Positions 1-9,704 of a DNA stretch of 64,000 nt are shown here, piece by piece (position 1 is the first letter of the stretch; each line of letters begins with the position of its first letter). The translations under genes were made by a program, and so were the position numbers. The notes under the pieces are model-generated. The model had not been told where the DNA came from. It was given only the letters and a program-made list of their open reading frames with translations, and did not search any database. Source of the stretch: Sphingomonas trueperi (GTDB lineage Bacteria > Pseudomonadota > Alphaproteobacteria > Sphingomonadales > Sphingomonadaceae); contig NZ_JAATJB010000004.1 in the NCBI RefSeq assembly GCF_011927635.1, positions 62,001 through 126,000 on the forward strand. Reading direction: 5' to 3'.

Positions 1-15
1 GACGTGGAGAGTGCA

Positions 16-1386
16 ATGGCAAGCTGGACCCCCGATAGCTGGACGCGCGCCGAAGCGCGCCAGATGCCGCAATATCCGGACAAGGGCGCGCTCGACGCCG
101 CCACCCGGCAGCTGAGCAGCTATCCGCCTTTGGTCTTCGCCGGCGAGGCGCGCGAACTTACCGCCGAGCTGGGCAAGGTCGCGCGCGGCGAGGCGTTCCT
201 GCTCCAGGGCGGCGACTGCGCCGAGAGCTTCGCCGAGTTCCACCCGAACAACATCCGCGACACCTTCCGGGTGATCCTGCAGATGGCGGTGGTGCTCACC
301 TTCGCCTCCAAGCTGCCGACGGTGAAGCTCGGCCGCATGGCGGGCCAGTTCGCCAAGCCGCGCTCGGCCGATACCGAGGTGATCGACGGCGTCGAGCTGC
401 CCAGCTACCGCGGCGACAATGTCAACGACATCGCCTTCACGCCCGAGGCGCGGATTCCCGATCCGCAGCGGATGGTGCAGGGCTACAGCCAGTCTGCGGC
501 GACGCTCAACCTGCTGCGCGCCTTTGCAAATGGCGGCTATGCCAATTTGCACCAGGTGCACAAGTGGACGCTCGACTTCATGGGCAAGAGCCCCTGGTCG
601 GCCAAGTTCGCCGATGTCGCCGACCGGATCGGCGAGGCGCTCGACTTCATGGAAGCGTGCGGGATCAACCCCGATACCGTGCCGCAGCTCAAGGGCACCG
701 ATTTCTACACCAGCCACGAGGCGCTGCTGCTCCCCTATGAGCAGGCGCTGACCCGGCAGGACAGCCTCACCGGCGACTGGTACGATACCTCGGCACACTT
801 CCTGTGGATCGGCGACCGCACCCGCTTCGAGGGCTCGGCGCATGTCGAGTTCCTGCGCGGCATCGGCAACCCGATCGGGATGAAGTGCGGGCCGAGCCTG
901 GAGCCGGACGCGCTGCTGCGGCTGCTCGACACGCTCAACCCCGGCCGGGTGCCGGGGCGGATGACGCTGATCACCCGCTACGGCCATGACAAGATCGAGG
1001 CGGGGCTGCCCAAGCTGGTCCGCGCGGTGAAGCGCGAGGGCCATCCGGTGGTGTGGAGCTGCGACCCGATGCACGGCAACGTGGTCAAGGCGGCGAACGG
1101 CTACAAGACGCGGCCGTTCGACCGGATCCTCGCCGAGGTGCGCGGCTTCTTCGCCGTCCACCGCGCCGAGGGCACCTTCGCCGGCGGCATTCATGCCGAG
1201 ATGACCGGGCAGAATGTAACGGAATGCACCGGCGGCGCGATCGCGATCACCGAACAGGGCCTGGCCGATCGCTACCACACGCATTGCGACCCGCGCCTCA
1301 ACGCGGGTCAGAGCCTGGAACTGGCGTTCCTGCTCGCCGAGATGCTCAACGACGAAATGGCCGAGCGCCGCAAGGCCGCGGCCTGA
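16..1386 (+). CDS. aroG: Class II 3-deoxy-7-phosphoheptulonate synthase (DAHP synthase)
   Basis: Condenses phosphoenolpyruvate with erythrose 4-phosphate, the first step of the shikimate pathway in the cytoplasm. About 456 residues, the normal size of the plant-type (class II) family. Diagnostic segments are visible in order: [10 protein letters not shown] near residue 65 (the Cys is a metal ligand), [20 protein letters not shown], and a C-terminal [19 protein letters not shown] four codons upstream (position 4) is in frame and the frame stays open to the window edge, but the ATG at 16 gives the usual MASWTP-type N-terminus. The promoter lies outside the window. The product is certain; only the start is open. 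Confidence 0.93.
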   Translation: MASWTPDSWTRAEARQMPQYPDKGALDAATRQLSSYPPLVFAGEARELTAELGKVARGEAFLLQGGDCAESFAEFHPNNIRDTFRVILQMAVVLTFASKLPTVKLGRMAGQFAKPRSADTEVIDGVELPSYRGDNVNDIAFTPEARIPDPQRMVQGYSQSAATLNLLRAFANGGYANLHQVHKWTLDFMGKSPWSAKFADVADRIGEALDFMEACGINPDTVPQLKGTDFYTSHEALLLPYEQALTRQDSLTGDWYDTSAHFLWIGDRTRFEGSAHVEFLRGIGNPIGMKCGPSLEPDALLRLLDTLNPGRVPGRMTLITRYGHDKIEAGLPKLVRAVKREGHPVVWSCDPMHGNVVKAANGYKTRPFDRILAEVRGFFAVHRAEGTFAGGIHAEMTGQNVTECTGGAIAITEQGLADRYHTHCDPRLNAGQSLELAFLLAEMLNDEMAERRKAAA

Positions 1387-1404
1387 CGTCCGGCGGCGCG
1401 TTGC

Positions 1405-1920
1405 TCAGCGGAGCAGCGCGCCCGCCAGCGCCCACAGGCCATAGCCGATCGCGAAGACCAGCATCCAGGCGAGCACCGCGCTGCCGACGATGATCGCCAG
1501 CCGGGTGCGGACCGAGAATTTCACTTCCCTGGCAGATGCGTTCCACCCCTCGACCACCGGCGGGGTGGGCTGGGGCGTCGGCAGCGGCGTCTTGGGGAAG
1601 GCGATCGGGGTGGCAGCAGGACCGGACACGGCGGTGCGGAGGTCCGCATCGCTGAGCGGGGTCACGAACTCGCAGCCATAAATGCCGGCGGTGCCCCATA
1701 CGACCGATGCTTCGCGCGTGCCGATGCCGGCGATGCCGAGCGCGATCGCGTCACCCACCTTGAGCTCGGCGCCCGCGACGACGCGGAAGCCGCCGTTGGA
1801 CAGATCTTCGATCGTCACGTCGACCGGCGCCCAGTCCGAGTCGCGGAGCGTCGCTTCGAGCTCGACACTGTGCCGCTCGGCCCAGCGTCCGTCCTGATAC
1901 AGTCGTGCCGCGATACCCAT
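1405..1920 (-). CDS. PilZ-domain protein with C-terminal membrane anchor
   Basis: Putative cyclic-di-GMP receptor of 171 residues. The N-terminal half is a PilZ domain with both parts of the ligand motif intact: RxxxR at residues 12-16 and DxSxxG at 39-44 (DLSNGG). A proline-rich linker follows (about 110-125), then one hydrophobic segment near 140-165, so the sensor should face the cytoplasm on an inner-membrane anchor. It stands alone, convergent with the DAHP synthase gene, and no effector gene is adjacent. Binding is inferred from the motif; the process it controls cannot be read here. Confidence 0.85.
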   Translation of the reverse strand: MGIAARLYQDGRWAERHSVELEATLRDSDWAPVDVTIEDLSNGGFRVVAGAELKVGDAIALGIAGIGTREASVVWGTAGIYGCEFVTPLSDADLRTAVSGPAATPIAFPKTPLPTPQPTPPVVEGWNASAREVKFSVRTRLAIIVGSAVLAWMLVFAIGYGLWALAGALLR

Positions 1921-2008
1921 AAGCGCTCCACTGGCGTGCGTTGGGCTCCGCTTTGCACGCGCAGGCGTTGCGAGGCGGTAAACGCCGCGGAAATTATCTT
2001 AAGAGATC

Positions 2009-2152
2009 ATGGTTAACGAAGGCTTTGTCGGCGCCCGCGACAATTTTTCGGCCGCATCGCAACGAAGCGACACGCGGCTGCAACACGGGCCGTGCAGATC
2101 ACTGCCTGTCGACGCGTTTCGTTCCCCCTCGCGTCGACTCTCCCCGAACTAA
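2009..2152 (+). other. Possible 47-codon ORF or small-RNA body
   Basis: Between two minus-strand genes, a plus-strand ATG at 2009 opens a 47-codon frame whose TAA at 2150-2152 sits directly before a strong hairpin with a T-run. The codons (several ttt, plus cga, aga, tca, cct) are unlike the strongly GC-biased codons of neighbouring genes, the sequence before the ATG is only a weak ribosome-binding site, and the peptide resembles nothing I know. A non-coding small RNA ending at the same terminator is at least as likely. Confidence 0.25.
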
Positions 2153-2153
2153 A

Positions 2154-2186
2154 CGGGGCAGTCCCACGGGGCTGCCCCGGCCTTTT
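2154..2186 (+). terminator. Hairpin followed by T5, pointing plus
   Basis: An 8-bp perfect stem (CGGGGCAG / CTGCCCCG) with a 10-base loop is followed by GCC and TTTTT on the plus strand. No plus-strand gene lies upstream of it. Read on the minus strand it could end the DUF488 transcript, but there it is followed only by a weak TTTAGTT. Confidence 0.6.
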
Positions 2187-2193
2187 TGGGAGA

Positions 2194-2625
2194 TCAGGCG
2201 TAGAGGTCGATCACCTCCGCCCCCTCGCCTTCGGCTTCCAGCAGCAGCGTCCGGTGGCAATGGCACGGATCGCGTTCGTAGCAGAGCAAGGCGCTCGGCT
2301 TCTCCGCCGCCAGCGCCCGCATCTGCGCGACCTGCGCCTGTGCCTCGGGCAGCCCGAGCTGGACGTCATAGACTTCGCGCAGCGTCGCCACGTCGCCCTT
2401 CTTCGCGGCGTCGCGTCCGCGCTTGGGGGTGCCGAGCTGCTTGAGATGGACATAGTCGATCCCCGCCTCGCGCAGGCTCGCGGCAAGGCTCGACTTGGAG
2501 AAGCCCGGGCGGCGCGACAGCGGCAGCGCGCGGACGTCGATCACCCGCTGCACCCCCGCCCTGGTCAGCGCAGCGAGGAACTCGGCCATCGTCGTGGCTT
2601 CATAGCCGATCGTGTAGATTCGCAT
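2194..2625 (-). CDS. DUF488 family protein
   Basis: A 143-residue cytoplasmic protein of the DUF488 family, whose biochemical role is not established. Family hallmarks are present: an N-terminal TIGYE strand, DVR near residue 35, a conserved LGTPKRG segment, and a C-terminal [13 protein letters not shown] stretch whose Cys/His cluster suggests metal or nucleic-acid contact. It diverges from trmFO with under 50 bases between the two starts, so the promoters must overlap. The hairpin at 2154-2186 lies just past its stop codon. Confidence 0.85.
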   Translation of the reverse strand: MRIYTIGYEATTMAEFLAALTRAGVQRVIDVRALPLSRRPGFSKSSLAASLREAGIDYVHLKQLGTPKRGRDAAKKGDVATLREVYDVQLGLPEAQAQVAQMRALAAEKPSALLCYERDPCHCHRTLLLEAEGEGAEVIDLYA

Positions 2626-2671
2626 CCTCGCTCCTTTGTCATCGTGCCGTCATGCCGCTATGGGCGGCTGC

Positions 2672-3985
2672 GTGACTCACGACATCCATATCATCGGCGG
2701 CGGGCTTGCCGGCTCGGAGGCCGCGTGGCAGCTCGCTCAGGCGGGATATAAGGTCCGCCTTTCCGAAATGCGCGGTTCGGGCGAGATGACCCCCGCGCAC
2801 CAGAGCGACCGGCTGGCCGAGCTCGTCTGCTCGAACAGCTTCCGCTCGGACGATGCCGACAGCAACGCGGTCGGGCTGCTCCATCAGGAGATGCGCGCGC
2901 TCGGCTCGCTGATCCTCACCCAGGGCGACATCCACAAGGTGCCCGCCGGCTCGGCGCTGGCGGTGGACCGCGACGGCTTCGCCGACGGGGTGACCGCAGC
3001 GCTGGAGGCGCACCCCAACGTCACCATCGTCCGCGAGCGGGTCGACTCGCTGCCCGCCGAGGGCCGCACCATCATCGCGACGGGTCCGCTGACCGCGCCG
3101 ATGCTGGCGGAGAGCATCGGCCGCGCGACCGGCAAGGACAGCCTCGCCTTTTTCGATGCGATCGCCCCGATCGTCCACCGCGAGTCGATCGACATGGAGA
3201 CCGCCTGGTTCCAGAGCCGGTGGAACAAGGGCTCGGGCAAGGACTATATCAACTGCCCGATGTCCAAGGAGCAGTATCTCGAATTCCACGCCGCGCTGAT
3301 GGCGGGCGAGAAGACCGAGTTCCGCGAGTGGGAAAACGTCCCCTATTTCGAAGGCTGCATGCCGATCGAGGTGATGGCAGAGCGCGGCGTCGACACGCTG
3401 CGCTACGGCCCGATGAAGGGCGTCGGCCTCGACGATCCGCGCACCGGGCGCTGGCCCTATGCGGTGGTGCAGCTGCGGCAGGACAATGCCAGCGGCACTT
3501 TGTGGAACATGGTCGGCTTCCAGACCAAGCTCAAATATGCCGAGCAGGTACGGCTGTTCCGCACCATCCCGGGGCTGGAGAATGCCGAGTTCGCGCGGTT
3601 GGGTGGCCTGCACCGCAACACCTTCCTGCGCTCGCCCGAACTCCTCGACGGCACGTTGCGGCTGAAGAGTGCGCCCAATATCCGCTTTGCCGGGCAGATC
3701 ACCGGCTGCGAGGGCTATGTCGAGAGCGCGGCGATCGGGATGCTGGCGGGACGGTTCGCCGCGGCGGAGATTGCCGGCGTGGACCTGCCCGCGCCGCCGC
3801 GCGAGACGGCGCTGGGGGCGCTGCTGTCGCACATCACCGGCGAGGCGGAAATCGAGACCTATCAGCCGATGAACGTCAATTTCGGGCTGTTCCCGCCGAT
3901 CGAGGGGCGGACCAAGAAGGCCGATCGCAAGCGGATGTATACCGATCGGGCGCGGGCGGCGTTGAAGGACTGGCTGGCGGCCTGA
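2672..3985 (+). CDS. trmFO: Folate/FAD-dependent tRNA (uracil-54-C5)-methyltransferase
   Basis: Makes ribothymidine at position 54 of tRNA using methylenetetrahydrofolate and reduced FAD. The dinucleotide-binding motif [12 protein letters not shown] is at the very N-terminus, followed by the CSNSFRSDD segment with the conserved Cys, [11 protein letters not shown] with the second Cys, and [12 protein letters not shown] near the C-terminus. About 437 residues, as usual. The GTG at 2672 is preferred because it puts the FAD motif where the family has it; an in-frame ATG at 2660 would add only four residues. The gene is followed by a 96-bp palindromic repeat and the convergent ppx gene. Confidence 0.93.
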   Translation: MTHDIHIIGGGLAGSEAAWQLAQAGYKVRLSEMRGSGEMTPAHQSDRLAELVCSNSFRSDDADSNAVGLLHQEMRALGSLILTQGDIHKVPAGSALAVDRDGFADGVTAALEAHPNVTIVRERVDSLPAEGRTIIATGPLTAPMLAESIGRATGKDSLAFFDAIAPIVHRESIDMETAWFQSRWNKGSGKDYINCPMSKEQYLEFHAALMAGEKTEFREWENVPYFEGCMPIEVMAERGVDTLRYGPMKGVGLDDPRTGRWPYAVVQLRQDNASGTLWNMVGFQTKLKYAEQVRLFRTIPGLENAEFARLGGLHRNTFLRSPELLDGTLRLKSAPNIRFAGQITGCEGYVESAAIGMLAGRFAAAEIAGVDLPAPPRETALGALLSHITGEAEIETYQPMNVNFGLFPPIEGRTKKADRKRMYTDRARAALKDWLAA

Positions 3986-4004
3986 GGGGGGGCACCTTCT
4001 AAGC

Positions 4005-4100
4005 CGTCATCCCGACGAAAGTCGGGATCCAGAAGCCTCTACGTTCCAGATGGAGCCGGGAGCGCTAGGCCAATGGATCCCGGCTTTCGCCGGGATGACG
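4005..4100. repeat. REPIN-like palindromic element, copy 1
   Basis: A 96-bp element bounded by two inverted arms of about 27 bp, each itself an imperfect palindrome (left CGTCATCCCGACGAAAGTCG, right ending in CGGGATGACG). Two further 96-bp copies are at 41357 and 63760. It fills the gap between the convergent trmFO and ppx genes. Confidence 0.85.
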
Positions 4101-4115
4101 GCGTAGAGCCCAGGT

Positions 4116-5612
4116 TCACGTCTCCAGCACCGGCTCCTTCGCCATCGCCAGCGCCAGCGCACGGTGGCGCTTCTCCACCGCCTCGCCATAGAGCGGCTCG
4201 TCGCCATCGGCGAGGCTGAGCACCAGCGACGACCCTTCCAGCCGCAGCCGCGACCGCTTGAGCGGCCGCGCGACGCCGCCGCTCAGCCGCTGGCCGAGTC
4301 GCATCGCCAGCCCCCAGCGCTTGGCTTCGGCCAAGGCTTCGGTCGTAGCGAGCCGTTCGAGGGGCGCGGGGCTGTCGATCGCGCCCCCCAGCGAAGTGTA
4401 CAGCGCCTGCGCGACCATCGCGCGACCTGCGGCGTCGATACCCACCCAATTGCCGTGCAGCCCGATCTCCATGCCGCGTTCGGCGCGGAATTCCGGGTTG
4501 GCCCGCCAGCCCACATCGGCGAGCAGGCAGGCGGCATGCCGCAGCCGCGACCATTCCGGCCCGTCGCGGAACAGCGGTGCCAGCCAGGCATCGAGCAGAT
4601 CGCCATGCTCGGGGAAGCGCCCCGAGCGCTGGCCCTCCTCGCGCGCGGCGACGATCAGCGGATCCTGCTGCCGCTCCTCGGCAGAGAGGCGCTGGAACAG
4701 CAGGCCTTCGCGCAGGCCGTACGCAGAGACGATCGTCCCGGTGCTGCCGAGCTGCCGGGTCACCGCCACCAGCAGCGCGGCGGCATCGGCCAGCGAGGGA
4801 ATGCGCGCGCTCGACAGATCGGGAACGGTCTTGAGATCGGCCTTGGTCGCGCCCTCGACGCGGCGGCCGAGTTCCTCGACCCGGTCGATTGCCAGCGGGT
4901 AATGATGGACGATCGGCAGCGGATAGTTGCTGAGGTGCATGTCGAGCTTGGCGAGCGAGCGCCACGAGCCGCCGACCATGTAGAAGGGCAGGCCCTTCCC
5001 CCGCCCCTTCCAGCCCGCCGCCTCGATCATACGGGTGACCTCGCGCTCCAGCACGCCCTTGCCCCGCGCGCGGATCGCGCCGAGGCGGAGCACGCCGAGC
5101 GGGAAGGAGACGCGGTCGGTCACCGTGCCGGCGACGACGCGAACCAGTTCCAAGCTGCCCCCGCCGAGATCACCGACGACCCCGTCGGCTTCGGGGATGC
5201 CCGACAGCACCCCCAGACCGGCGGCGGTCGCTTCCTCGACGCCCGAGAGCAGCTCGACCTCCAGGTCGAGCGCCTTGGCCATCGCCATCAGCTCGCCGCC
5301 ATTGGAGGCATCGCGCACCGCGGCGGTGGCGACGGTACGCAGCTCGCTCACCTGCATCTCGCGGGCGAGCAGCGCGAACCGACCGAGCGCGGCGCGTGCG
5401 CTGGCAAGGCCGCCGGCATGGATCGCGCCGGTCTCGGCCAGGCCCTTGCCGAGCCCGGCCATCACCTTCTCGTTGAACAGGATCGCGGGCAGTCGTGCCG
5501 GGCCTTCATAGACGACCAGGCGGATCGAATTGGAACCGATATCGATGATCGCCGTGCGCGGCCGGGCGCCTTCGGACTGGGCGCGCGGCTTGCGGAACAG
5601 GACCGTGGCCAC
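4116..5612 (-). CDS. ppx: Ppx/GppA family exopolyphosphatase
   Basis: Predicted to release phosphate from polyphosphate ends, or to hydrolyse pppGpp, in the cytoplasm. The actin-like ATPase fold is marked by AIIDIGSNSIRLVVYEG near residues 22-38 and the second phosphate loop GDLGGGSLELVRV near 147-159. At 498 residues it has, beyond the roughly 300-residue catalytic core, the HD-like C-terminal region seen in long Ppx proteins. Its start lies four bases after the ppk stop, so it is the last gene of the DUF2066-hdaA-ppk-ppx operon. Ppx versus GppA specificity is not decided by sequence, but pairing with ppk favours polyphosphate. Confidence 0.9.
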   Translation of the reverse strand: MATVLFRKPRAQSEGARPRTAIIDIGSNSIRLVVYEGPARLPAILFNEKVMAGLGKGLAETGAIHAGGLASARAALGRFALLAREMQVSELRTVATAAVRDASNGGELMAMAKALDLEVELLSGVEEATAAGLGVLSGIPEADGVVGDLGGGSLELVRVVAGTVTDRVSFPLGVLRLGAIRARGKGVLEREVTRMIEAAGWKGRGKGLPFYMVGGSWRSLAKLDMHLSNYPLPIVHHYPLAIDRVEELGRRVEGATKADLKTVPDLSSARIPSLADAAALLVAVTRQLGSTGTIVSAYGLREGLLFQRLSAEERQQDPLIVAAREEGQRSGRFPEHGDLLDAWLAPLFRDGPEWSRLRHAACLLADVGWRANPEFRAERGMEIGLHGNWVGIDAAGRAMVAQALYTSLGGAIDSPAPLERLATTEALAEAKRWGLAMRLGQRLSGGVARPLKRSRLRLEGSSLVLSLADGDEPLYGEAVEKRHRALALAMAKEPVLET

Positions 5613-5616
5613 CCGC

Positions 5617-7785
5617 TCAGCCGCCCTTCGCCGCGAGGCGACGCTTGCGCGGCGACAGCTTGGGCACGGGCTTGCGCGCCTCCACGGCGGCGCCGCGGCC
5701 CGAAAGCGAGGGGTTGGTCATGAAATAGCGATGCAGGTTGAATTCCCCGTCTTCGCCCGGAACGATCCGGTCGTAATGGCCGTCGGGCGCGAGCAGCCAG
5801 CTCTGTTCGTTGTCCAGCAGGTTGGCGACCATCACCTGGTCGAGCACCTGATCGTGCACGGTTTTGTTGAGCAGCGGCAACATGAACTCTACGCGGCGAT
5901 CGAAGTTGCGCTGCATCCAGTCCGCGGAGGAGATATACAGCTTTGCACCGTCATTGGGCAGCGCCTTGCCGTTGCCGAACGCCCAGATGCGGCTGTGCTC
6001 AAGGAAGCGGCCGACGATCGACTTCACCCGGATGTTCTCGCTCATGCCCGCGACGCCCGGGCGGAGGCAGCAGATGCCGCGCACGACCAGCTCGATCTGC
6101 ACGCCGGCAGCGCTGGCCTGATAGAGCTTCTCGATGATCGCCGGATCGACCAGCGAGTTCATCTTCGCCCAGATCGTGCCCGGGCGCCCGGCGCGGACAT
6201 GCTCGATCTCCTCCTCGATCAGCGCGGTGAGGCGCTTGCGGAGGTCGCGCGGCGAGATGCCGAGCAGCTCCAGATGCTGCGGTTCGACATAGCCGGTGAC
6301 GTAGTTGAAGATCTGCGCCGCATCGCGCCCCATCCGCGGATCGGCGGTGAAGAAGCTGAGGTCGGTGTAGATGCGCGCGGTGATCGGGTGGTAGTTGCCC
6401 GTGCCGAAATGGCAGTAGGTGCGATAGCGATCGCCCTCGCGGCGCACGACCATGGAGACCTTGGCGTGGGTCTTCCAGTCGATGAAGCCATAGACGACCT
6501 GCACGCCCGCCCGCTCCAGCGCGGTCGCCCAATAGAGGTTCTGCTCCTCGTCGAACCTGGCCTTGAGCTCGACCACCGCGGTGACCGACTTGCCGGCTTC
6601 GGCGGCGGCGATCAGCGCGTTGATGACCGCGGGCTGCTTGCCGGCGCGATAGAGCGTCTGCTTGATCGCCACCACGTCCGGGTCCGCCGCCGCCTGCTGG
6701 AGGAAGCTGAGCACGACGTCGAACGTCTCGTACGGGTGGTGGACGATGATATCCTTGGCGCGGATCGCCGCGAAGCAATCGCCGCCATATTCGCGGATCC
6801 GTTCGGGGAAGCGCGCGGAGAAGGGGGTGAATTTCAGGTCCGGCCGGTCCTCGTCGACCAGCATCGAAAGGTCGCCGACGCCGAGAAAGCCGCCCGTCTC
6901 GGTGAGCAGCGCATCGCTGCCGCCCAGCTCTTCCTTGAGCACCGCTTCGAGATCGGGGGCGATGCCCTCCTCCATCTCCAGACGGATCACGCGGCCACGG
7001 CGACGCCGCTTGATCGCCGAGCGGAAGGTAAGGACCAGATCCTCGGCCTCCTCCTCGATTTCGATGTCGCTGTCGCGCAGCACGCGGAAGGTGGCGGCGG
7101 CGAGCATCTCGTAGCCGGGGAAGAGCAGCCCCCAGAAATGCTTGATCAGCGTCTCGATCGCGACGTAGCGCGCTGGGCTGCCTGGCAAGCGGACGAAGCG
7201 CTTGAGCGTCGTCGGCAACATCACCAGTTCCTGGATCGGCTCGCGATCGGACTTGCGCAGCAGGTTGAAGATCACGCTCGATCCCTGATTGGGGATGAAC
7301 GGGAACGGGTGGGCGGGATCGAGCGCCTGCGGGGTCAGGATCGGGAAGATCTGCTCGCGGAAGTGATTGGCGAGCCATTGTTCGGTCTCGCCCTCGATCG
7401 CATCGGCTTCGAGCACGAAGATGTTCGCCACCGCAAGCTGTGCGCGAATGTCCACCCACACTGCCTGCTGCTCGTCGGCAAGCGTCGCGGCTTCGGCCGA
7501 GATCGCCTCCAGCTGCTGCGCCGGGGTGAGCCCGTCGGCCGAGCGGGTGTCGATATTCTGCAGCTGCTGGCCCATCAGGCCCGCCACGCGGACCATGAAG
7601 AATTCGTCGAAATTGCTCCCCGAGATGGAGAGGAAGCGCAGCCGCTCCAGCAGCGGATGCGCGGGGTTGCACGCCTCTTCCATCACGCGGCGGTTGAAGG
7701 CCAGCCAGGAGAGCTCGCGGTTGAAATAGCGTGCTTCGGTGGGATCGGCGGGGGCGATGGTCGCAGGTGCGGCGGATTCGGTCAT
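5617..7785 (-). CDS. ppk: Polyphosphate kinase 1
   Basis: Polymerises the gamma-phosphate of ATP into inorganic polyphosphate. At 722 residues it is slightly longer than E. coli PPK (688). Visible marks are the N-terminal RYFNRELSWLAFNRRVMEEA segment, the DVVAIKQTLYR stretch, and CHFGTGNYHPITARIYTDLS, which contains the histidine that is phosphorylated in this family. The ATG overlaps the hdaA stop by four bases (ATGA), so translation is probably coupled. Synthesis and breakdown of polyphosphate are thus encoded together with a replication regulator. Confidence 0.95.
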   Translation of the reverse strand: MTESAAPATIAPADPTEARYFNRELSWLAFNRRVMEEACNPAHPLLERLRFLSISGSNFDEFFMVRVAGLMGQQLQNIDTRSADGLTPAQQLEAISAEAATLADEQQAVWVDIRAQLAVANIFVLEADAIEGETEQWLANHFREQIFPILTPQALDPAHPFPFIPNQGSSVIFNLLRKSDREPIQELVMLPTTLKRFVRLPGSPARYVAIETLIKHFWGLLFPGYEMLAAATFRVLRDSDIEIEEEAEDLVLTFRSAIKRRRRGRVIRLEMEEGIAPDLEAVLKEELGGSDALLTETGGFLGVGDLSMLVDEDRPDLKFTPFSARFPERIREYGGDCFAAIRAKDIIVHHPYETFDVVLSFLQQAAADPDVVAIKQTLYRAGKQPAVINALIAAAEAGKSVTAVVELKARFDEEQNLYWATALERAGVQVVYGFIDWKTHAKVSMVVRREGDRYRTYCHFGTGNYHPITARIYTDLSFFTADPRMGRDAAQIFNYVTGYVEPQHLELLGISPRDLRKRLTALIEEEIEHVRAGRPGTIWAKMNSLVDPAIIEKLYQASAAGVQIELVVRGICCLRPGVAGMSENIRVKSIVGRFLEHSRIWAFGNGKALPNDGAKLYISSADWMQRNFDRRVEFMLPLLNKTVHDQVLDQVMVANLLDNEQSWLLAPDGHYDRIVPGEDGEFNLHRYFMTNPSLSGRGAAVEARKPVPKLSPRKRRLAAKGG

Positions 7786-8396
7786 TCGCTCTCGCTATCG
7801 TCGGAATGCGTCAAAAGGCTTGCAGCCTGGAGTGTAGTCTTCACCACCGGGATCGACAAACGGCCGTCGGTCTCCATCTCCAGCACGTCGGCAACGCGCA
7901 GGATGGCGACATGGCTGCGCTCGATCCGCCTGGCGATCCAGGCGATCACGGCCGGGGTCGCGTGGAGCAGGTGCCGGGTGAAGGCGCGTTCGAGCAGCAG
8001 CGGGATCAGCGCGTCGTCGGGCGGGCCGATCTCGAGCAACGGCGAGGCGGCGAGGCGCGAGCGCAAATCGGGCAGCGTCACCTCCCAGAGCGGCGGCGCG
8101 GCGTCGGCGACGATCAGCAGCGGGCGACGCGCGCCCTGGGCGTCGTTCCAGGCATGGAAGATGTCGGCCTCGTCGGCGCGCTCGGCATCGTCGATGATCG
8201 TCGCGCCGTTCTTGGCGGCAAAGATCCGCGCGAGCAGGCTGCGGCCGGACTTTCGCGGGCCCACCAGCAGCGCGGCCATGACGGGCCAGGTCGCCCAATG
8301 TTCGAGCTGTTGGACGGCGCGGGCGTTCGAGTCGCTGACCAGGAAGTCCGTCTCGCTCGCCTCGGGCAGCCCCAGCGGCAGGCGAAGCTGGCTCAT
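7782..8396 (-). CDS. hdaA: HdaA, DnaA-related replication regulator
   Basis: A DnaA-paralogous AAA+ protein of 204 residues. In Caulobacter, HdaA promotes hydrolysis of DnaA-bound ATP together with the sliding clamp. The N-terminal [10 protein letters not shown] fits a clamp-binding segment of the QLxLPL type. The Walker A region reads GPRKSGRS, with Arg in place of the usual Lys, as in E. coli Hda. The DnaA domain IV DNA-binding helix-turn-helix is absent, as expected for Hda. It overlaps DUF2066 upstream and ppk downstream by four bases each. The start at 8396 is fixed by the overlap and the clamp motif. Confidence 0.87.
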   Translation of the reverse strand: MSQLRLPLGLPEASETDFLVSDSNARAVQQLEHWATWPVMAALLVGPRKSGRSLLARIFAAKNGATIIDDAERADEADIFHAWNDAQGARRPLLIVADAAPPLWEVTLPDLRSRLAASPLLEIGPPDDALIPLLLERAFTRHLLHATPAVIAWIARRIERSHVAILRVADVLEMETDGRLSIPVVKTTLQAASLLTHSDDSESE

Positions 8397-9640
8397 TGCG
8401 CCTTGGGGGTCGGCGATGCCTGCGGCGCGGCCCCGCGACGGATGCGGAGCACGCCCGGCCCTTCCTGCACGCTCCAGCCGCGCGACTCGAGCGCGGCGCG
8501 CAGCGCAGCCTGCGATCCGTCGAACGCGACGCGCATCACCGAGATGCCGCCCAGCGCGAGGCTGGTGGTGGTGGCACTGCGCACACCCGGCACGCCGCGC
8601 ACGGCGCTTTCGGACGCGTTGACCGCAGCGGCATTGGGCGTCTCGACCTGGACCGACAGCGACGTGGTCGCGGCGGTGGCGCCCGGCGTGGCCTCCACGC
8701 TCGGCAGCGGCGTCGGCAGCGGCACTTCCTCGGGTGCCGGCGCGGCCGGCTGGGCGACCGGGGGCCGCGCGGCGAGCACTGCGTCCGTATGGAGCCGGCC
8801 GGCGGCCAGCGCCGCCTGATAGGCCTTGTCGATGCGCGCGACGGCGGTGTCGAACAGCGCGTCGATCGCGTCGCCATTGTCGATCCGCAGCGCGAAACTG
8901 GTAATCGGATCCTTGTCCGGGCCGTGCGTCGCCGAGAAGATGCCGACGATCGGCCCGCCCGGATAGTCGCGGCGCAGCTGCACCTCGGCGACGAGCATGT
9001 CGACCGCGCCATATTGGTCGAGGATCGTCCGCCACCAGTTGCGGCCATGGCGGAGCGTCTGCCCGGTATCGACCAGCAGCTTGTCCGCGCCGGTGCCGCG
9101 CAGGCGGACATAGTCGATCGTGCTGCCCGCGGCGCGCAGCCGGTTCCAGGCGCGCGCCCAGGCGGTGTCGCGCTCGAACACCTGCCCGACGCCGCCCGAA
9201 TATTGCAGCGGCACCAGCAGCATCGGCGGCGAATGGGTGACCGCGATCGACACGCCCAGGATCGAGCCCGCCTTGGCGCGATCGAACTGCACGCCCAGGC
9301 TGGCGATGTAGCGATTGGGCCCGATCTGCTCGCGCTCGACGACGATGCCGGTGACGATCGCGTCCAGGGCCGAATCGGAGAGCGATCCCGGCGTGCCGGT
9401 GAGCTGCTGCGACAGCATCGACCAGCCCTTGCGCTGCGCGATCCGCCAGCCGCCCTGGCGCGCGATCTCGGCACTCTTGCCCGAGACGTCGACCTTCACG
9501 CCGCTCACTTCGAAGCTGCCGGCGGCCCCCACCGGCCCGGCGGGCGCCCCGCCCTGCCCGCGTGCCGCCATGATGCCCGCACCGGCGAGCGCGAGCACCG
9601 AAAGGGCGCCAAGGACGGTTTTGGGACGGCGAAACTGCAT
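8393..9640 (-). CDS. DUF2066 family exported protein
   Basis: A 415-residue protein of unknown function. A basic start (MQFRRPK) precedes a hydrophobic signal or anchor segment (residues 8-24), then the DUF2066 domain with [18 protein letters not shown] and [20 protein letters not shown] segments. The last 120 or so residues, after a proline-rich linker, resemble a small ferredoxin-like heavy-metal-associated fold without a CxxC pair. DUF2066 genes commonly sit beside purM and hda in proteobacteria, as here. The start at 9640 is chosen over a longer frame because it places the signal segment at the N-terminus. It is divergent from purM across 64 bases. Confidence 0.82.
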   Translation of the reverse strand: MQFRRPKTVLGALSVLALAGAGIMAARGQGGAPAGPVGAAGSFEVSGVKVDVSGKSAEIARQGGWRIAQRKGWSMLSQQLTGTPGSLSDSALDAIVTGIVVEREQIGPNRYIASLGVQFDRAKAGSILGVSIAVTHSPPMLLVPLQYSGGVGQVFERDTAWARAWNRLRAAGSTIDYVRLRGTGADKLLVDTGQTLRHGRNWWRTILDQYGAVDMLVAEVQLRRDYPGGPIVGIFSATHGPDKDPITSFALRIDNGDAIDALFDTAVARIDKAYQAALAAGRLHTDAVLAARPPVAQPAAPAPEEVPLPTPLPSVEATPGATAATTSLSVQVETPNAAAVNASESAVRGVPGVRSATTTSLALGGISVMRVAFDGSQAALRAALESRGWSVQEGPGVLRIRRGAAPQASPTPKAQ

Positions 9641-9704
9641 GCGGGCGCCCTTTTGGCGAACCGGGCGTGGAAATCCAAGCGCGTTGTGGCTAGGGCGCTC
9701 TCCC

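Noticed and set aside
5530..8622. A 1030-codon plus-strand frame opposite ppx, ppk and hdaA
   Set aside because: It is antisense to three strongly recognised genes. Its Arg/His/Asp/Ala-rich, low-complexity translation is typical of GC-rich shadow frames.
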